Part shown: piece after piece, positions 42,991 to 51,861 of the stretch
Position numbering within the stretch: the first letter of the stretch is position 1
Layout: the number at the start of each line of letters is the position of its first letter
Source: Xanthomonas sp. DAR 34887
GTDB taxonomy: Bacteria; Pseudomonadota; Gammaproteobacteria; Xanthomonadales; Xanthomonadaceae
Assembly (NCBI RefSeq): GCF_041245805.1
Contig: NZ_CP162490.1
Location: forward strand, 2,271,001-2,335,000
Reading direction: 5' to 3'
DNA: 64,000 nucleotides
The notes under the pieces: model-generated
Database searches by the model: none
The model's input: only the letters and a program-made list of their open reading frames with translations
What the model was told of the DNA's origin: nothing
Program-made: the position numbers and the translations under genes

Positions 42991-44121
42991 ATGAGCAAAC
43001 GCGACTACTACGAAGTGCTGGGCGTGGCCCGTACCGCCAATGACGACGAGCTGAAGAAGGCCTATCGCCGTTGCGCGATGAAGTTCCACCCCGACCGCAA
43101 TCCGGGCGACCAGGCGGCCGAGGCGGCCTTCAAGGAGTGCAAGGAGGCCTACGAAGTCTTGTCCGACGGCAACAAGCGGCGCATGTACGACGCGCACGGC
43201 CATGCCGCGTTCGAGCACGGCATGGGCGGCGGTGGCGGTGCCGGCGGCCCGGACATGGGCGACATCTTCGGCGACATCTTCGGCAATATCTTCGGTGGTG
43301 CCGGCGGTGGTGGCGGTCGTGCGGCGCGGCGCGGGGCCGATATCGGCTACGTGCTGGAACTGGATCTGGAAGAGGCGGTGGCCGGGATCGAGCGGCGCAT
43401 CGAGATTCCGACCCTGGGCGAATGCGAGCACTGTCATGGCAGTGGCTCGGAAGACGGCAAGGTCGAGACCTGTACGACGTGCCAGGGACGCGGCCAGGTG
43501 CGGATCCAGCGCGGCATCTTCGCGATGCAGCAGAGCTGCCCGCATTGCGCCGGGCGCGGCCAGATCGTGCAGAACCCGTGCGTGACCTGCCACGGTGCCG
43601 GGCGCGTCGAGGAAACCAAGGTGCTGTCGGTGAAGATCCCGCCCGGCGTGGACAACGGCGATCGCATCCGCCTGTCCGGCGAAGGCGAGGCCGGTCCGGC
43701 CGGCACGCCGCCCGGCGATCTGTATGTGGAAGTGCGGGTGCGCGAGCATCCGATCTTCCAGCGCGACGGCGACGACCTGCATTGCGAAGTGCCGATCCGC
43801 ATCTCCCAGGCGGCGCTCGGCGACACCGTGCGCGTGGCCACGCTGGGCGGGGAGGCGGAGATCCGCATCCCGGCCGAGACCCAGACCGGCAAGCTGTTCC
43901 GTTTGCGCGGCAAGGGTGTGCGTTCGGTGCGCAGCCGCAGCGAAGGCGATCTGTACTGCCGCGTGGTGGTGGAAACCCCGGTCAATCTCACCGCCGACCA
44001 GCGCAAGCTGCTGGAGCAGTTCGAATCCACCTTCACTGGCGAAGACGCGCGCAAGCACTCGCCGAAGTCGGCGACCTTCATCGACGGGGTGAAGGGGTTC
44101 TGGGATCGGATGACGTCGTAG
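42991..44121 (+). CDS. dnaJ: Co-chaperone DnaJ (Hsp40)
   Basis: The 376-residue protein carries the J domain (YYEVLGVARTANDDELKKAYR and FHPDRNPGD with HPD), a Gly/Phe-rich linker (GGGGGAGGPDMGDIFGDIFG) and a zinc domain with four CxxCxGxG units (CEHCHGSG, CTTCQGRG, CPHCAGRG, CVTCHGAG). The C-terminal substrate domain follows. It stimulates DnaK ATPase activity. It follows dnaK after 160 bp carrying repeats and a terminator-like stem. Confidence 0.97.
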   Translation: MSKRDYYEVLGVARTANDDELKKAYRRCAMKFHPDRNPGDQAAEAAFKECKEAYEVLSDGNKRRMYDAHGHAAFEHGMGGGGGAGGPDMGDIFGDIFGNIFGGAGGGGGRAARRGADIGYVLELDLEEAVAGIERRIEIPTLGECEHCHGSGSEDGKVETCTTCQGRGQVRIQRGIFAMQQSCPHCAGRGQIVQNPCVTCHGAGRVEETKVLSVKIPPGVDNGDRIRLSGEGEAGPAGTPPGDLYVEVRVREHPIFQRDGDDLHCEVPIRISQAALGDTVRVATLGGEAEIRIPAETQTGKLFRLRGKGVRSVRSRSEGDLYCRVVVETPVNLTADQRKLLEQFESTFTGEDARKHSPKSATFIDGVKGFWDRMTS

Positions 44122-44124
44122 AGC

Positions 44125-44343
44125 CGGGATTTGGGATTGGAGATTGGGGATTCGCAACGGCGGGTCCCGAGCGGCGATCGAGATTGTCTGGGCCGATGGA
44201 AGAGGCACGTGCAGGCGAGAGCCCGATACGTGCCTTTTCAGTTTTCGGGATTGCGATCGATTGCTTGTGAATCGAATGCCGGTTGCGGGAGGGGACGCCG
44301 CGGTGCTGCTGTTACGGATCTCCAATTCTCCATCCCAATCCCA
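44125..44343. repeat. GGGATT-type opposed repeat arms around a terminator (after dnaJ)
   Basis: Arm one (44125-44153) reads CGGGATTTGGGATTGGAG then ATTGGGGATTCG; arm two (44316-44343) reads GATCTCCAATTCTCC then ATCCCAATCCC. The 423-bp gap from dnaJ to the next start holds this repeat, the stem at 44203-44244, and no gene. Confidence 0.6.
44203..44244 (+). terminator. Probable terminator after dnaJ
   Basis: AGGCACGT (44203-44210) and ACGTGCCT (44228-44235) pair; the second arm runs into TTTCAGTTTT. The loop is long (17 bases) but the stem and T run are good. Confidence 0.65.
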
Positions 44344-44544
44344 GCGCTTGAACTGCGGCGATGAAGGCACCCGCCGTGGGTTGAAGGGGTTCCGGGACTG
44401 ATCCACGTGGCCCGCGCTGGCGCAATGCCGGCGTGGCCGCACCGGCGGCGCATCGCTAGCGTGCGCCGTCTGTGCCGTGGCGCAGTCCGGCATGCGAACA
44501 TGCCGCCACGCCGATCGCGGCGCCTATCGTTTGCAGAGTCCGCC

Positions 44545-46620
44545 ATGCAGATCGGCCGTTCCGTGCTTGCCCGCCTTGCCGCGCTGCTGTCGTGCGCTTG
44601 CCTTGCGGCACCCGCGCTCGCCAGTTCCGATGCCGGTTGCGATCCCAGCCTGCTGCTGGACTTCGGCGATTACAGCGGATGCCAGAACACCGCTGCGCTT
44701 GCGCCGGGCAACGATACCCGGGTGAATCTGTTGCTGTTGATGCGCGATGATGCCGCGCCCGCCACTGTGCCTGCCGACCCGCTCGAACCGGCGTTCACCT
44801 GGGAGGCGGCGGTCCAGGCGTTGCAACCGCCGCCGACCGATCCGGCCACTGCTGCTGACGGAACGCTCGACGGCGAAGCGGACCGCTGCAACAGCAATGC
44901 GCGCGGCGGCAGCGAATTCATCGCCGCATTGAATGCGAACACGCGCGTGCCGCCGGCGGAAAAAACCCGCTTGGCGCAGGCGCGGCCGGCGCAGTGCCCG
45001 GATGCGGAAATCGCCGTGGCCGATGGCGTGTCCTCGGCCGCAGGCAAGGACTTCGCGCGGTACCTGCAGGCCGCCAGCGCGTTCTATGCCGGCGCCTTCG
45101 ATGCGTCCGCGCAGGGCTTCCAGGCGCTGGCCAAGGCGGCCGACCCCTGGCTCAGGGAGGCGGCGCGCTACATGCTGGGGCGGGTCGCGCTCAACGCGGG
45201 GCAGGTCGATGGCTTCGACGAGTACGGCGTGCAGCGCGATCCGCCGCAGTTCGACCAAGCCGCGCTGGCGCGCGCCGAGCAGGGATTCGCCGCGTACCTG
45301 CACGACTATCCACAAGGACGCTACGCCGCATCTGCGCGCGGCCTGCTGCGGCGCGTGTACTGGCTTGGCGGCGATACCGCGAAGCTGGCCGCCGAATACG
45401 AACGCTTGCTGCGCCTGCCCTCGGCGCAGCGCGGCCTGTCGGACCAGGCACTGGCCGAGGAAATCGACAACAAGCTGCTGGCCAACGCCGCTCCCGCGAC
45501 GCTGACCACGCCGCTGCTGCTGGCGGTGGCCGATCTCAAGGCGATGCGCTCGGGCGACGGCCGCGATGGCCGTAGACTGGCGCTGGACGCGCTGCAGGCG
45601 CAGCGATCGCGTTTCGCCGACGAACCGGCGTTGTTCGCGCTGCTGCTCGCCAGCTACCAGTACTACGTGGCGCAGTCCCCGGCACAGGCGCTGCGCCTGC
45701 TGGACGCCGGCACGGGGCAGGGCAAGCGCGGCAGCGTCGCCTTCGCCGCGGCCATGCTCAAGGGCCTGGCGCTGGAAGACAGCGGCGCGCCGGCGTTGGC
45801 GGCCTACTGGCGGCGCCTGCTCGGCAGCGCCGAACCTGGGGTGCAGCAGCCGTTGGTGCAGTTGGCGCTGGCGCGGCGCCTGGAGCGCGACCGCGCGCTC
45901 GACCAGGTGTTCGCGGCGGATTCTCCGATCGTCAACCAGGCCATCCGCGACCAGTTGCTGATCTATGCCGCCGGTGCCGATCTGCTGCGCCGCCACGCGC
46001 TGACCCCGACCGTGTCGGCGCACGAACGCGAACTGGCCGCCTTTGTGCTGCTGTACAAGGAACTTTCGCGCGGCCAGCCCAAGGCGTTCCTGCAGGATCG
46101 CGTGCTGCTCGCCGAGGTGCCGCATGACAGCAGCGAGCCTCGGCGCGGGCCTTACTGGTTGCCGCAATCCTCGCCACCGCAGGCGGTGTTCTCCGGCACC
46201 TTCGAGCAGGGCGAGGATGCGTGCCCGGCGATCGAGACGGTGGCCAAGACGCTGGCCGCTGCCCCGGCCGACGCGCACGCGCAGCTGTGCCTGGCGGAGT
46301 TCGTCCGGGTCATGAACTGGGATGACTTGCCGATCAACGTGCCGCCGCCGGCCGCCGAGCTTGGCGGAGCGCCTTCGCAGTTTCCCGGTGCCGCGTATTT
46401 CCGTTTGCCGGTCTACCAACGCGTCATCGATGCTGCGGACGTGCCCGCCAACGACAGGGCGTATGCGCTGTATCGCGCGATCAACTGCTATGCGCCCAGC
46501 GGCTACAACCACTGCGGCGGCAAGGACGTGCCGGTGGGCGAGCGCAAGCGCTGGTTCCAGCGCCTGAAGCGGCAATTCCCGTCCTCGAGCTGGGCGCAGG
46601 ACCTGAAGTACTACTGGTGA
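44545..46620 (+). CDS. Secreted repeat (TPR-like) protein of unknown function
   Basis: The 691-residue protein has a Sec signal peptide (residues 1-25, ends APALA). The mature part is nearly all helical, with TPR-like units; for example GAFDASAQGFQALAKAADPWLREAARYMLGR (about residues 180-215) and the next about residues 246-285 (ARAEQGFAAYLHDYPQGRYAASARGLLRR). Some Cys residues in the first 130 and last 140 residues could form disulphides. I know no family with a firm function. The stop overlaps the GTG of a DUF3142 protein by three bases, so the two are made together. I infer a periplasmic scaffold; no lipobox or enzyme motif is seen. An upstream longer start is possible but would lack a signal. 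Confidence 0.75.
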   Translation: MQIGRSVLARLAALLSCACLAAPALASSDAGCDPSLLLDFGDYSGCQNTAALAPGNDTRVNLLLLMRDDAAPATVPADPLEPAFTWEAAVQALQPPPTDPATAADGTLDGEADRCNSNARGGSEFIAALNANTRVPPAEKTRLAQARPAQCPDAEIAVADGVSSAAGKDFARYLQAASAFYAGAFDASAQGFQALAKAADPWLREAARYMLGRVALNAGQVDGFDEYGVQRDPPQFDQAALARAEQGFAAYLHDYPQGRYAASARGLLRRVYWLGGDTAKLAAEYERLLRLPSAQRGLSDQALAEEIDNKLLANAAPATLTTPLLLAVADLKAMRSGDGRDGRRLALDALQAQRSRFADEPALFALLLASYQYYVAQSPAQALRLLDAGTGQGKRGSVAFAAAMLKGLALEDSGAPALAAYWRRLLGSAEPGVQQPLVQLALARRLERDRALDQVFAADSPIVNQAIRDQLLIYAAGADLLRRHALTPTVSAHERELAAFVLLYKELSRGQPKAFLQDRVLLAEVPHDSSEPRRGPYWLPQSSPPQAVFSGTFEQGEDACPAIETVAKTLAAAPADAHAQLCLAEFVRVMNWDDLPINVPPPAAELGGAPSQFPGAAYFRLPVYQRVIDAADVPANDRAYALYRAINCYAPSGYNHCGGKDVPVGERKRWFQRLKRQFPSSSWAQDLKYYW

Positions 46621-47336
46621 GCGCGGCCACGCTCGCGCGCTGCGCCGTGCTGTTGGCGCTGTGCATGACGATGGGCGCGGCCAACGCCGCGCCGGTGGAG
46701 GCGCGCCGCTACGACGCGTTCTGGCTGTGGGCCGGGGTGCGTCCGCAACCAGTGCTGGCCAGCGCTCGCCGCGTCTATTTGCTGCAGGCCGAGGTGCCGC
46801 TGGACGCCGGTGCGCCGGCAAGGCTGGTCGCGCAACGCGCGGCGGTGCCGCAACTGCGCCACTGCCAGGTGTGGATGGTGCTGCGGGTGGAGCGCATCGA
46901 CTGGACGCCGGCCTTGTTCGACGCGGTGCTGGTGCAGTTGCAGCGCTGGCGCGCGGCCGGCAACGACGTGGCCGGCCTGCAGATCGATTTCGATGCGGGG
47001 ACGCGCCACCTCGAACGCTACGTGGCGTTCCTGCGCACGCTGCGCGGGCGCCTGCCGGCCGACTACCGGCTCGGCATCACCGGCCTGCTGGACTGGAGCG
47101 TCAACGGCCGCGCCGAGGCCTTGGCCGGATTGCGCGGCGTGGTCGACGAGGTGGTGCTGCAGATCTACCAGGGACGCGCGGTGATTGCCGACTATCCCGT
47201 CTATGTCGCCAGGCTGGGTCGATTGCAGGTGCCGTTCCGCATCGGCCTGCTGCAGGGCGGCGACTGGCAGCCGCCGCGGGGGCTGCAGGACAATCCGTGG
47301 TTCCGCGGCTACGTGGTGTTCCTGCGCAACCCTTGA
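46617..47336 (+). CDS. DUF3142 family secreted protein
   Basis: The 239-residue protein has a Sec-type signal (CAVLLALCMTMGAANAAP). The rest has the layout of a TIM-barrel, glycosidase-like DUF3142 protein, including VWMVLRVERIDW and VAGLQIDFDAG, where acidic residues sit at the strand end. DUF3142 has no assigned activity. The start is GTG, overlapping the previous TGA (GTGA). The paired arrangement with a large helical secreted protein argues for a shared periplasmic job, possibly in polysaccharide handling; that is a guess from the fold. Confidence 0.72.
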   Translation: MSAATLARCAVLLALCMTMGAANAAPVEARRYDAFWLWAGVRPQPVLASARRVYLLQAEVPLDAGAPARLVAQRAAVPQLRHCQVWMVLRVERIDWTPALFDAVLVQLQRWRAAGNDVAGLQIDFDAGTRHLERYVAFLRTLRGRLPADYRLGITGLLDWSVNGRAEALAGLRGVVDEVVLQIYQGRAVIADYPVYVARLGRLQVPFRIGLLQGGDWQPPRGLQDNPWFRGYVVFLRNP

Positions 47337-47382
47337 GCGGACCGATGCTCCGCCATCGATGGCCGCGGCCTAGAATGTGCCG

Positions 47383-48291
47383 ATGAACGCATCCACTGCC
47401 AGCCATCTCCTCCACGGCCGCCGCCAGCGTCCGGACGGGCTTTCGCCGATCGACGTGATCTCGGTGCAGTCGCAACTGGTCTACGGCCATGCCGGCAACA
47501 GTGCGGCGGTACCGCCGCTGCGTGCGCTGGGGCTGCGCGTGGCCGAGATTCCGACCACCTTGCTGAGCAATGCGCCGTTCTACGACACGCTGCGCGGCAA
47601 GGTGCTGCCGTCGGACTGGTTCGCCGATCTGCTGCTCGGCGCCAGCGAGCGCGGTCTGCCGCAACGCGCGCGGATGCTGGTATCCGGCTATTTCGGCAGC
47701 GTCGGCAACGGGATTGCGTTCGCCGACTGGCTCGACGCCACGCTGCCGCAGTGCCCGGCGCTGCGCTACTGCCTGGATCCGGTGATCGGCGATACGCATA
47801 CCGGGCCCTATGTCGAGCCGGGGCTGGAAGCGGTGTTCGCCGAACGGCTGCTGCCGCATGCGTGGCTGGTCACGCCGAACGCGTTCGAACTCGGCCGCCT
47901 GACCGGCATGCCGGCGCTGGTCCAGGACGAGGCGATCGCCGCGGCGCGCGTGCTGCTGGCGCGTGGGCCGCAGTGGGTGTTGGCGCACAGCGTCGGCGGC
48001 GACGCGGGCCAGCTGGTGACCCTGGCGGTGAGCCGCGAGGCGGTCTATCGCTGGTGCTCGCCGCTGTTGCCGGTGGACGTGGCCGGCACCGGCGACGTGC
48101 TGATGGCGTTGCTGGTCGCGTTCCTGCTGCGCGGCGAGGCCTTCGAGCAGGCGATCGGCCGCGCCATCGCCGGCGTGCATGCGGCGCTGGAAGCGACCCT
48201 GGCCAGCGGCTACGAGGAACTGGACGTGCTCGCCGCCGCGCCGGCGGCGCTGGCCACGCCGCTGCGCTTCGCCGTCGAGCGCCTGGCGTGA
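47383..48291 (+). CDS. pdxY: Pyridoxal kinase
   Basis: The 302-residue ribokinase-fold kinase phosphorylates pyridoxal to PLP in the salvage path. Family features are VISVQSQLVYGHAGNSAAVPPL near the start, YCLDPVIGD, LVTPNAFELGRLTG and the anion-hole DVAGTGDVLMALLVA with the catalytic Asp in GTGD. The N-terminus is about 15 residues longer than in E. coli PdxY; an in-frame GTG 6 bp upstream is less likely. The stop overlaps the GTG start of the dehydrogenase gene by three bases. Confidence 0.9.
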   Translation: MNASTASHLLHGRRQRPDGLSPIDVISVQSQLVYGHAGNSAAVPPLRALGLRVAEIPTTLLSNAPFYDTLRGKVLPSDWFADLLLGASERGLPQRARMLVSGYFGSVGNGIAFADWLDATLPQCPALRYCLDPVIGDTHTGPYVEPGLEAVFAERLLPHAWLVTPNAFELGRLTGMPALVQDEAIAAARVLLARGPQWVLAHSVGGDAGQLVTLAVSREAVYRWCSPLLPVDVAGTGDVLMALLVAFLLRGEAFEQAIGRAIAGVHAALEATLASGYEELDVLAAAPAALATPLRFAVERLA

Positions 48292-49400
48292 GCCTGCGCC
48301 CGGTCGTCGGCATCGTCGGCAGCGCCGGCGCCTATGGCCGCTGGCTGAGCCGGTTCTTCCGCGAGCGCATGCAGCTGGAGGTGGTCGGCCACGATCCGGC
48401 CGATCCGCAGTCGCTGGATCCGGACGCCTTGCTGCAGCGCGCGCAGGTGCTGATCTTCTCCGCGCCGATCCGGCACACGCCGGCACTGATCGGCGACTAC
48501 GTGCGCCGCGCCGCCGGGCGCGAACGCGATCAGCTGTGGCTGGACGTGACGTCGGTCAAGCGCGAACCGGTGGCGGCGATGCTGGCCTCGCAGGCGGACG
48601 TGGCCGGCCTGCATCCGATGACCGCGCCGCCGAAATCGCCCACGCTCAAGGGCCGCGTGCTGGTGGTATGCGAAGCGCGGTTGTCCCGTTGGAGCGCGTG
48701 GCTGCACCAGCTGTGCACGGCGCTGGAAGCCGAATGCGTGCGCAGCACGCCCGATCACCACGACCGGGTGATGGCGTTGGTGCAGGCGATGGTGCACGCC
48801 AGCCATCTGGCGCAGGCCGGCGTGTTGCGCGAGCACGCGCCGACGCTGGGACCGCTGGAAGCGCTGATGCCGTACCGTTCGGCCTCGTTCGAACTGGATA
48901 CCGCGATCATCGCGCGCATCCTGGCGTTGAATCCGGCGATCTACGAAGACATCCAGTTCGGCAACCCGCATGTCGGCGGCGTGCTCGACGGCCTGATCGC
49001 GCAACTGTCGCGGCTGCGCGAGCAGGTCGGCCGCGGCGACGATGCGGCGCGTGCGCAGTTCCGCGCCGATTTCCTCGACGCCAATCGCCAGGCACTGGGT
49101 ACGACGGCGATCGCGCACGGCAACTACAGCTACGAACGCGTCGGCTATCTGCTCGCGGATCTGACCGAGCAGCTGACGCTCAGCGTCTATCTGCCCGAAG
49201 ACCGCGCCGGCTCGCTGCGGACCTTGCTGTACGTGTTCGAGCGCCACGGTGTCAGCCTGGCCTCGATCCATTCCTCGCGCACGCCGGCCGGCGAACTGCA
49301 TTTCCGCATCGGCTTCGATCCGGCCACCGTGGCGACGGCATTAGATGCGGCGGCGGCGGAAATCGATGCCAGCGGCATCGGCCGGGTGTTGCCGGGATAG
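48288..49400 (+). CDS. tyrA: Prephenate dehydrogenase with C-terminal ACT domain (TyrA-like)
   Basis: The 370-residue protein begins with a Rossmann motif (GIVGSAGAYGRWLSRFF). It has the substrate-site phrases LHPMTAPP and HDRVMALVQAMVHASHLAQ, where the His pair is typical of prephenate dehydrogenase. It ends with an ACT domain (LTLSVYLPEDRAGSLRTLL to about residue 350) for amino-acid control. It turns prephenate into 4-hydroxyphenylpyruvate in tyrosine synthesis. No chorismate mutase domain precedes it. The start is GTG, coupled to pdxY. REP elements and DnaA-box-like motifs follow at 49418-49627. Confidence 0.85.
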   Translation: MSLRPVVGIVGSAGAYGRWLSRFFRERMQLEVVGHDPADPQSLDPDALLQRAQVLIFSAPIRHTPALIGDYVRRAAGRERDQLWLDVTSVKREPVAAMLASQADVAGLHPMTAPPKSPTLKGRVLVVCEARLSRWSAWLHQLCTALEAECVRSTPDHHDRVMALVQAMVHASHLAQAGVLREHAPTLGPLEALMPYRSASFELDTAIIARILALNPAIYEDIQFGNPHVGGVLDGLIAQLSRLREQVGRGDDAARAQFRADFLDANRQALGTTAIAHGNYSYERVGYLLADLTEQLTLSVYLPEDRAGSLRTLLYVFERHGVSLASIHSSRTPAGELHFRIGFDPATVATALDAAAAEIDASGIGRVLPG

Positions 49401-49418
49401 TCCGAAGCGAAGGATCAC

Positions 49419-49543
49419 CCTGTAGGAGCGGCTTCAGCCGCGACAGGCACTCACAGCGACTCCTTGTGCTCGGCGGTCAGCATGGCGTTCGACAGCTTCG
49501 CCTCCAGAGGGTTTCTGTCGCGGCTGAAGCCGCTCCTACAGGG
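49419..49543. repeat. Inverted pair of GTAG REP palindromes
   Basis: Forward copy CCTGTAGGAGCGGCTTCAGC then CGCGACAGG (49419-49448), and an opposed copy CTGTCGCGGCTGAAGCCGCT then CCTACAGGG (49515-49543). The roughly 66-bp spacer has no gene. The two together could fold into one long hairpin after tyrA. Confidence 0.8.
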
Positions 49544-49581
49544 TAGGGCGTCTGGCTGCGGCGATCGCCGTGCGTGCCACT

Positions 49582-49627
49582 TCATCCACAGGCAGTGTGG
49601 ATGGAATGCGCGCAAACATGTGGATAA
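49582..49627. promoter_or_regulatory. Cluster of DnaA-box-like motifs
   Basis: A perfect DnaA box occurs on the minus strand (TGTGGATAA, 49619-49627). One-mismatch forms are at 49582-49590 (TCATCCACA) and 49596-49604 (TGTGGATGG). Three within 46 bp of a non-coding gap is more than a random single hit would suggest. Confidence 0.45.
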
Positions 49628-49755
49628 GTGTCTGCGCGCCTTGCTGGGCGGGCGTGTCAAGAGACCTGGTCAATAATTGACCACCCGCCCGCCGCGCGCA
49701 CCGCGCAGCAGGCGGACAGATCGCATGCCGCGCGTCGCTGCGCGGCAGCGCGCGC

Positions 49756-49968
49756 TCACACCGCGGTCAGGGTCAGCTCGCCGCCGGTGGTGGTGAACTG
49801 CTGGCCGCGGCGGATCAGTTTGCGTCCGTCGGCCAGTTCGTAGCGCAGCGCCGGCGTAGACGGAGCGTCGTGCTGCGCCTGCTGCTGATGCTGCGCTTCG
49901 TCCTGGAACTCGGTGATCAGATAGGCCTCGCCGTCGGGACCGAGGGCGGGCAGTTGGCGAAAGGACAT
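49756..49968 (-). CDS. Small hypothetical protein, 70 aa
   Basis: The 70-residue protein starts MSFRQLPALGPDGEAYLITEF and has a Gln/His-rich centre (QHQQQAQHD) followed by LRYELADGRKLIRRG and a strand-rich end (FTTTGGELTLTAV). It is soluble, with no signal or membrane segment. I do not recognise the family; the sequence is clearly protein-like and the codon choice matches neighbouring genes. It lies alone upstream of the ABC exporter gene (126-bp gap), same strand. Confidence 0.6.
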   Translation of the reverse strand: MSFRQLPALGPDGEAYLITEFQDEAQHQQQAQHDAPSTPALRYELADGRKLIRRGQQFTTTGGELTLTAV

Positions 49969-50094
49969 GGCGTGTCTCCTGTCGAAGGCGATTCGTCGAA
50001 CCGGATGGCGCCGGAAGCGCGGCCGGCGCCTTGCGCCGTCGCCGTTGCGCGGGCGCAGCGGGACCGTAGCCCCGCCGGTGTTAGCGCGGCGTGC

Positions 50095-51861
50095 TCAGTC
50101 GATGAATTGCAGCCGCGCCAGTTCCGCATACAGGCCGCCTTGCGCCAGCAACTCGGCATGGGTGCCCTGGGCGACGATGCGGCCGTGGTCCATCACCACG
50201 ATGCGGTCGGCCTTGAGCACCGTCGCCAGGCGGTGCGCGATGACCAGCGTGGTGCGCCCGGCCATCAGCCGCTCCAACGCCTGCTGCACGGCGTATTCGC
50301 TCTGCGCGTCCAGCGCGCTGGTGGCTTCGTCCAGCAGCAGGATCGGCGCGTCCTTGAGCAGGGCGCGGGCGATGGCGATGCGCTGCTGCTGGCCGCCGGA
50401 CAGGCGCGCACCGCGCTCGCCCAGTTCGCTGGCGTAAGCGTCGGGCAACTGGCGGATGAAGCCGTCGGCTTCGGCGGCGCGCGCCGCGGCCTCGACCTCG
50501 GCATCGCTGGCCTCGAGCCGGCCGTAGCGGATGTTGTCGGCGGCGCTGGCCGCGAACAGGGTCGGATGCTGCGGCACCAGGCCGATGCCTTCGCGCAGCT
50601 GCGCCGGATCCAGCTCGCGCAGGTCGGCGCCGTCGACCCGCACGGCTCCCGACTGCGGATCGTGGAAGCGCAGCAGCAACGACAGTACGGTGCTCTTGCC
50701 GGCGCCGGACGGGCCGACCAGGGCCACGCTTTCGCCGGGCCGCACGTGCAGGTCGAAGCCGTCCAGCGCCGGATGGTCGGGACGCTGCGGATAGCGGAAC
50801 ACCACGTTCTCGAAGCGCACTTCGCCGCGCAGCGGCTGCGGCAGCGCACGCGGCTGCGCCGGCGCCAGCACCTCGGGGCGTTCGGCGAACAGTTCGGCGA
50901 TGCGGCCCATGCCGCCGGCCGCGCGTTGCAGGTCGTTCCAGACTTCGGCCAGCGAGGCCACCGAGCCGCCGCCGAACATCGCATACAGCACGAACTGCCC
51001 GAGCGCGCCGGCACTCAGCTCGTGGGCCGCCACTTCGTGCGCGCCGGACCACAGCACCAGCACGATCGCGCCGAACACCAGCACGATCGCCACCGCGGTG
51101 ATCAGCGCCTGCGCGCGCACCCGGCGCCGCGCCACGTCCACCGACAGGGCCAGCGCCTGGCCGAAGCGGCCGCGCTCGTAGGGCTCGCGCGCATGCGCCT
51201 GCACCGTGCGCACCGCGCCCAGGGTTTCGGCGGCCAGGGTGTTGGCGTCGGCGACGCGGTCCTGGCTGGCGCGCGAGATCTTCTGCAGGCGGCGCGCGCC
51301 GAGCACGATCGGCAACACCGCCAGCGGGATGCCGAGCAGCGCGTAGGCGGCCAGGTGCGGGCTGGTCACGAACAGCATCACGATGCTGCCGATCACCGTC
51401 ACCGTGCTGCGCAGCGCCACCGACATGGTGCTGCCGATCACCCCGCGCAGCAGTTCGCTGTCGGCCGACAGCCGCGACACCAGCTCGCCGCTGCGGTTGC
51501 GGTCGTGGAAGCCGGCGTGCAGGCCGATCAGGTGCGCGTACAGGCGCCCGCGCAGGTCGGCGACGACCTTCTCGCCCAGCAGCGACACGAAGTAGAAGCG
51601 CAGCGCGGTGGCGATCGCCAGTACCACCGCCAGCGCGAACAACAGCGCGAAGGACTGGTTGATCCTGCTGCCGTCGCTGAAACCGTGGTCGATCATCTGC
51701 CGGACCGCCACCGGCAGGCTCAGCGTCGCGCTGGAGGACACCGCCAGCGCCAGCAGCCAGGCGCCGAACAGGCCGCGCTGGCGTTGCACGAACGGCCACA
51801 GGGTGCGCAGGCTGCCGAGTTTGCGCAGCGACTTGGCCTGGTCGGCCGACGGATCGTTCAT
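50095..51861 (-). CDS. ABC exporter, fused membrane and ATPase domains (MsbA/multidrug type)
   Basis: The 588-residue protein has six transmembrane helices in about residues 20-310 and an ATPase domain with Walker A GPSGAGKS, the signature LSGGQQQRIA, Walker B ILLLDEATSALD and the H-loop IAHRL. It functions as a homodimer that exports lipid, peptide or drugs. It resembles the 'ATP-binding cassette domain' exporters near MsbA, but the substrate is unknown and msbA of this organism may be elsewhere. Its start overlaps the YigZ gene stop by four bases, so it is translated together with it. Confidence 0.88.
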   Translation of the reverse strand: MNDPSADQAKSLRKLGSLRTLWPFVQRQRGLFGAWLLALAVSSSATLSLPVAVRQMIDHGFSDGSRINQSFALLFALAVVLAIATALRFYFVSLLGEKVVADLRGRLYAHLIGLHAGFHDRNRSGELVSRLSADSELLRGVIGSTMSVALRSTVTVIGSIVMLFVTSPHLAAYALLGIPLAVLPIVLGARRLQKISRASQDRVADANTLAAETLGAVRTVQAHAREPYERGRFGQALALSVDVARRRVRAQALITAVAIVLVFGAIVLVLWSGAHEVAAHELSAGALGQFVLYAMFGGGSVASLAEVWNDLQRAAGGMGRIAELFAERPEVLAPAQPRALPQPLRGEVRFENVVFRYPQRPDHPALDGFDLHVRPGESVALVGPSGAGKSTVLSLLLRFHDPQSGAVRVDGADLRELDPAQLREGIGLVPQHPTLFAASAADNIRYGRLEASDAEVEAAARAAEADGFIRQLPDAYASELGERGARLSGGQQQRIAIARALLKDAPILLLDEATSALDAQSEYAVQQALERLMAGRTTLVIAHRLATVLKADRIVVMDHGRIVAQGTHAELLAQGGLYAELARLQFID

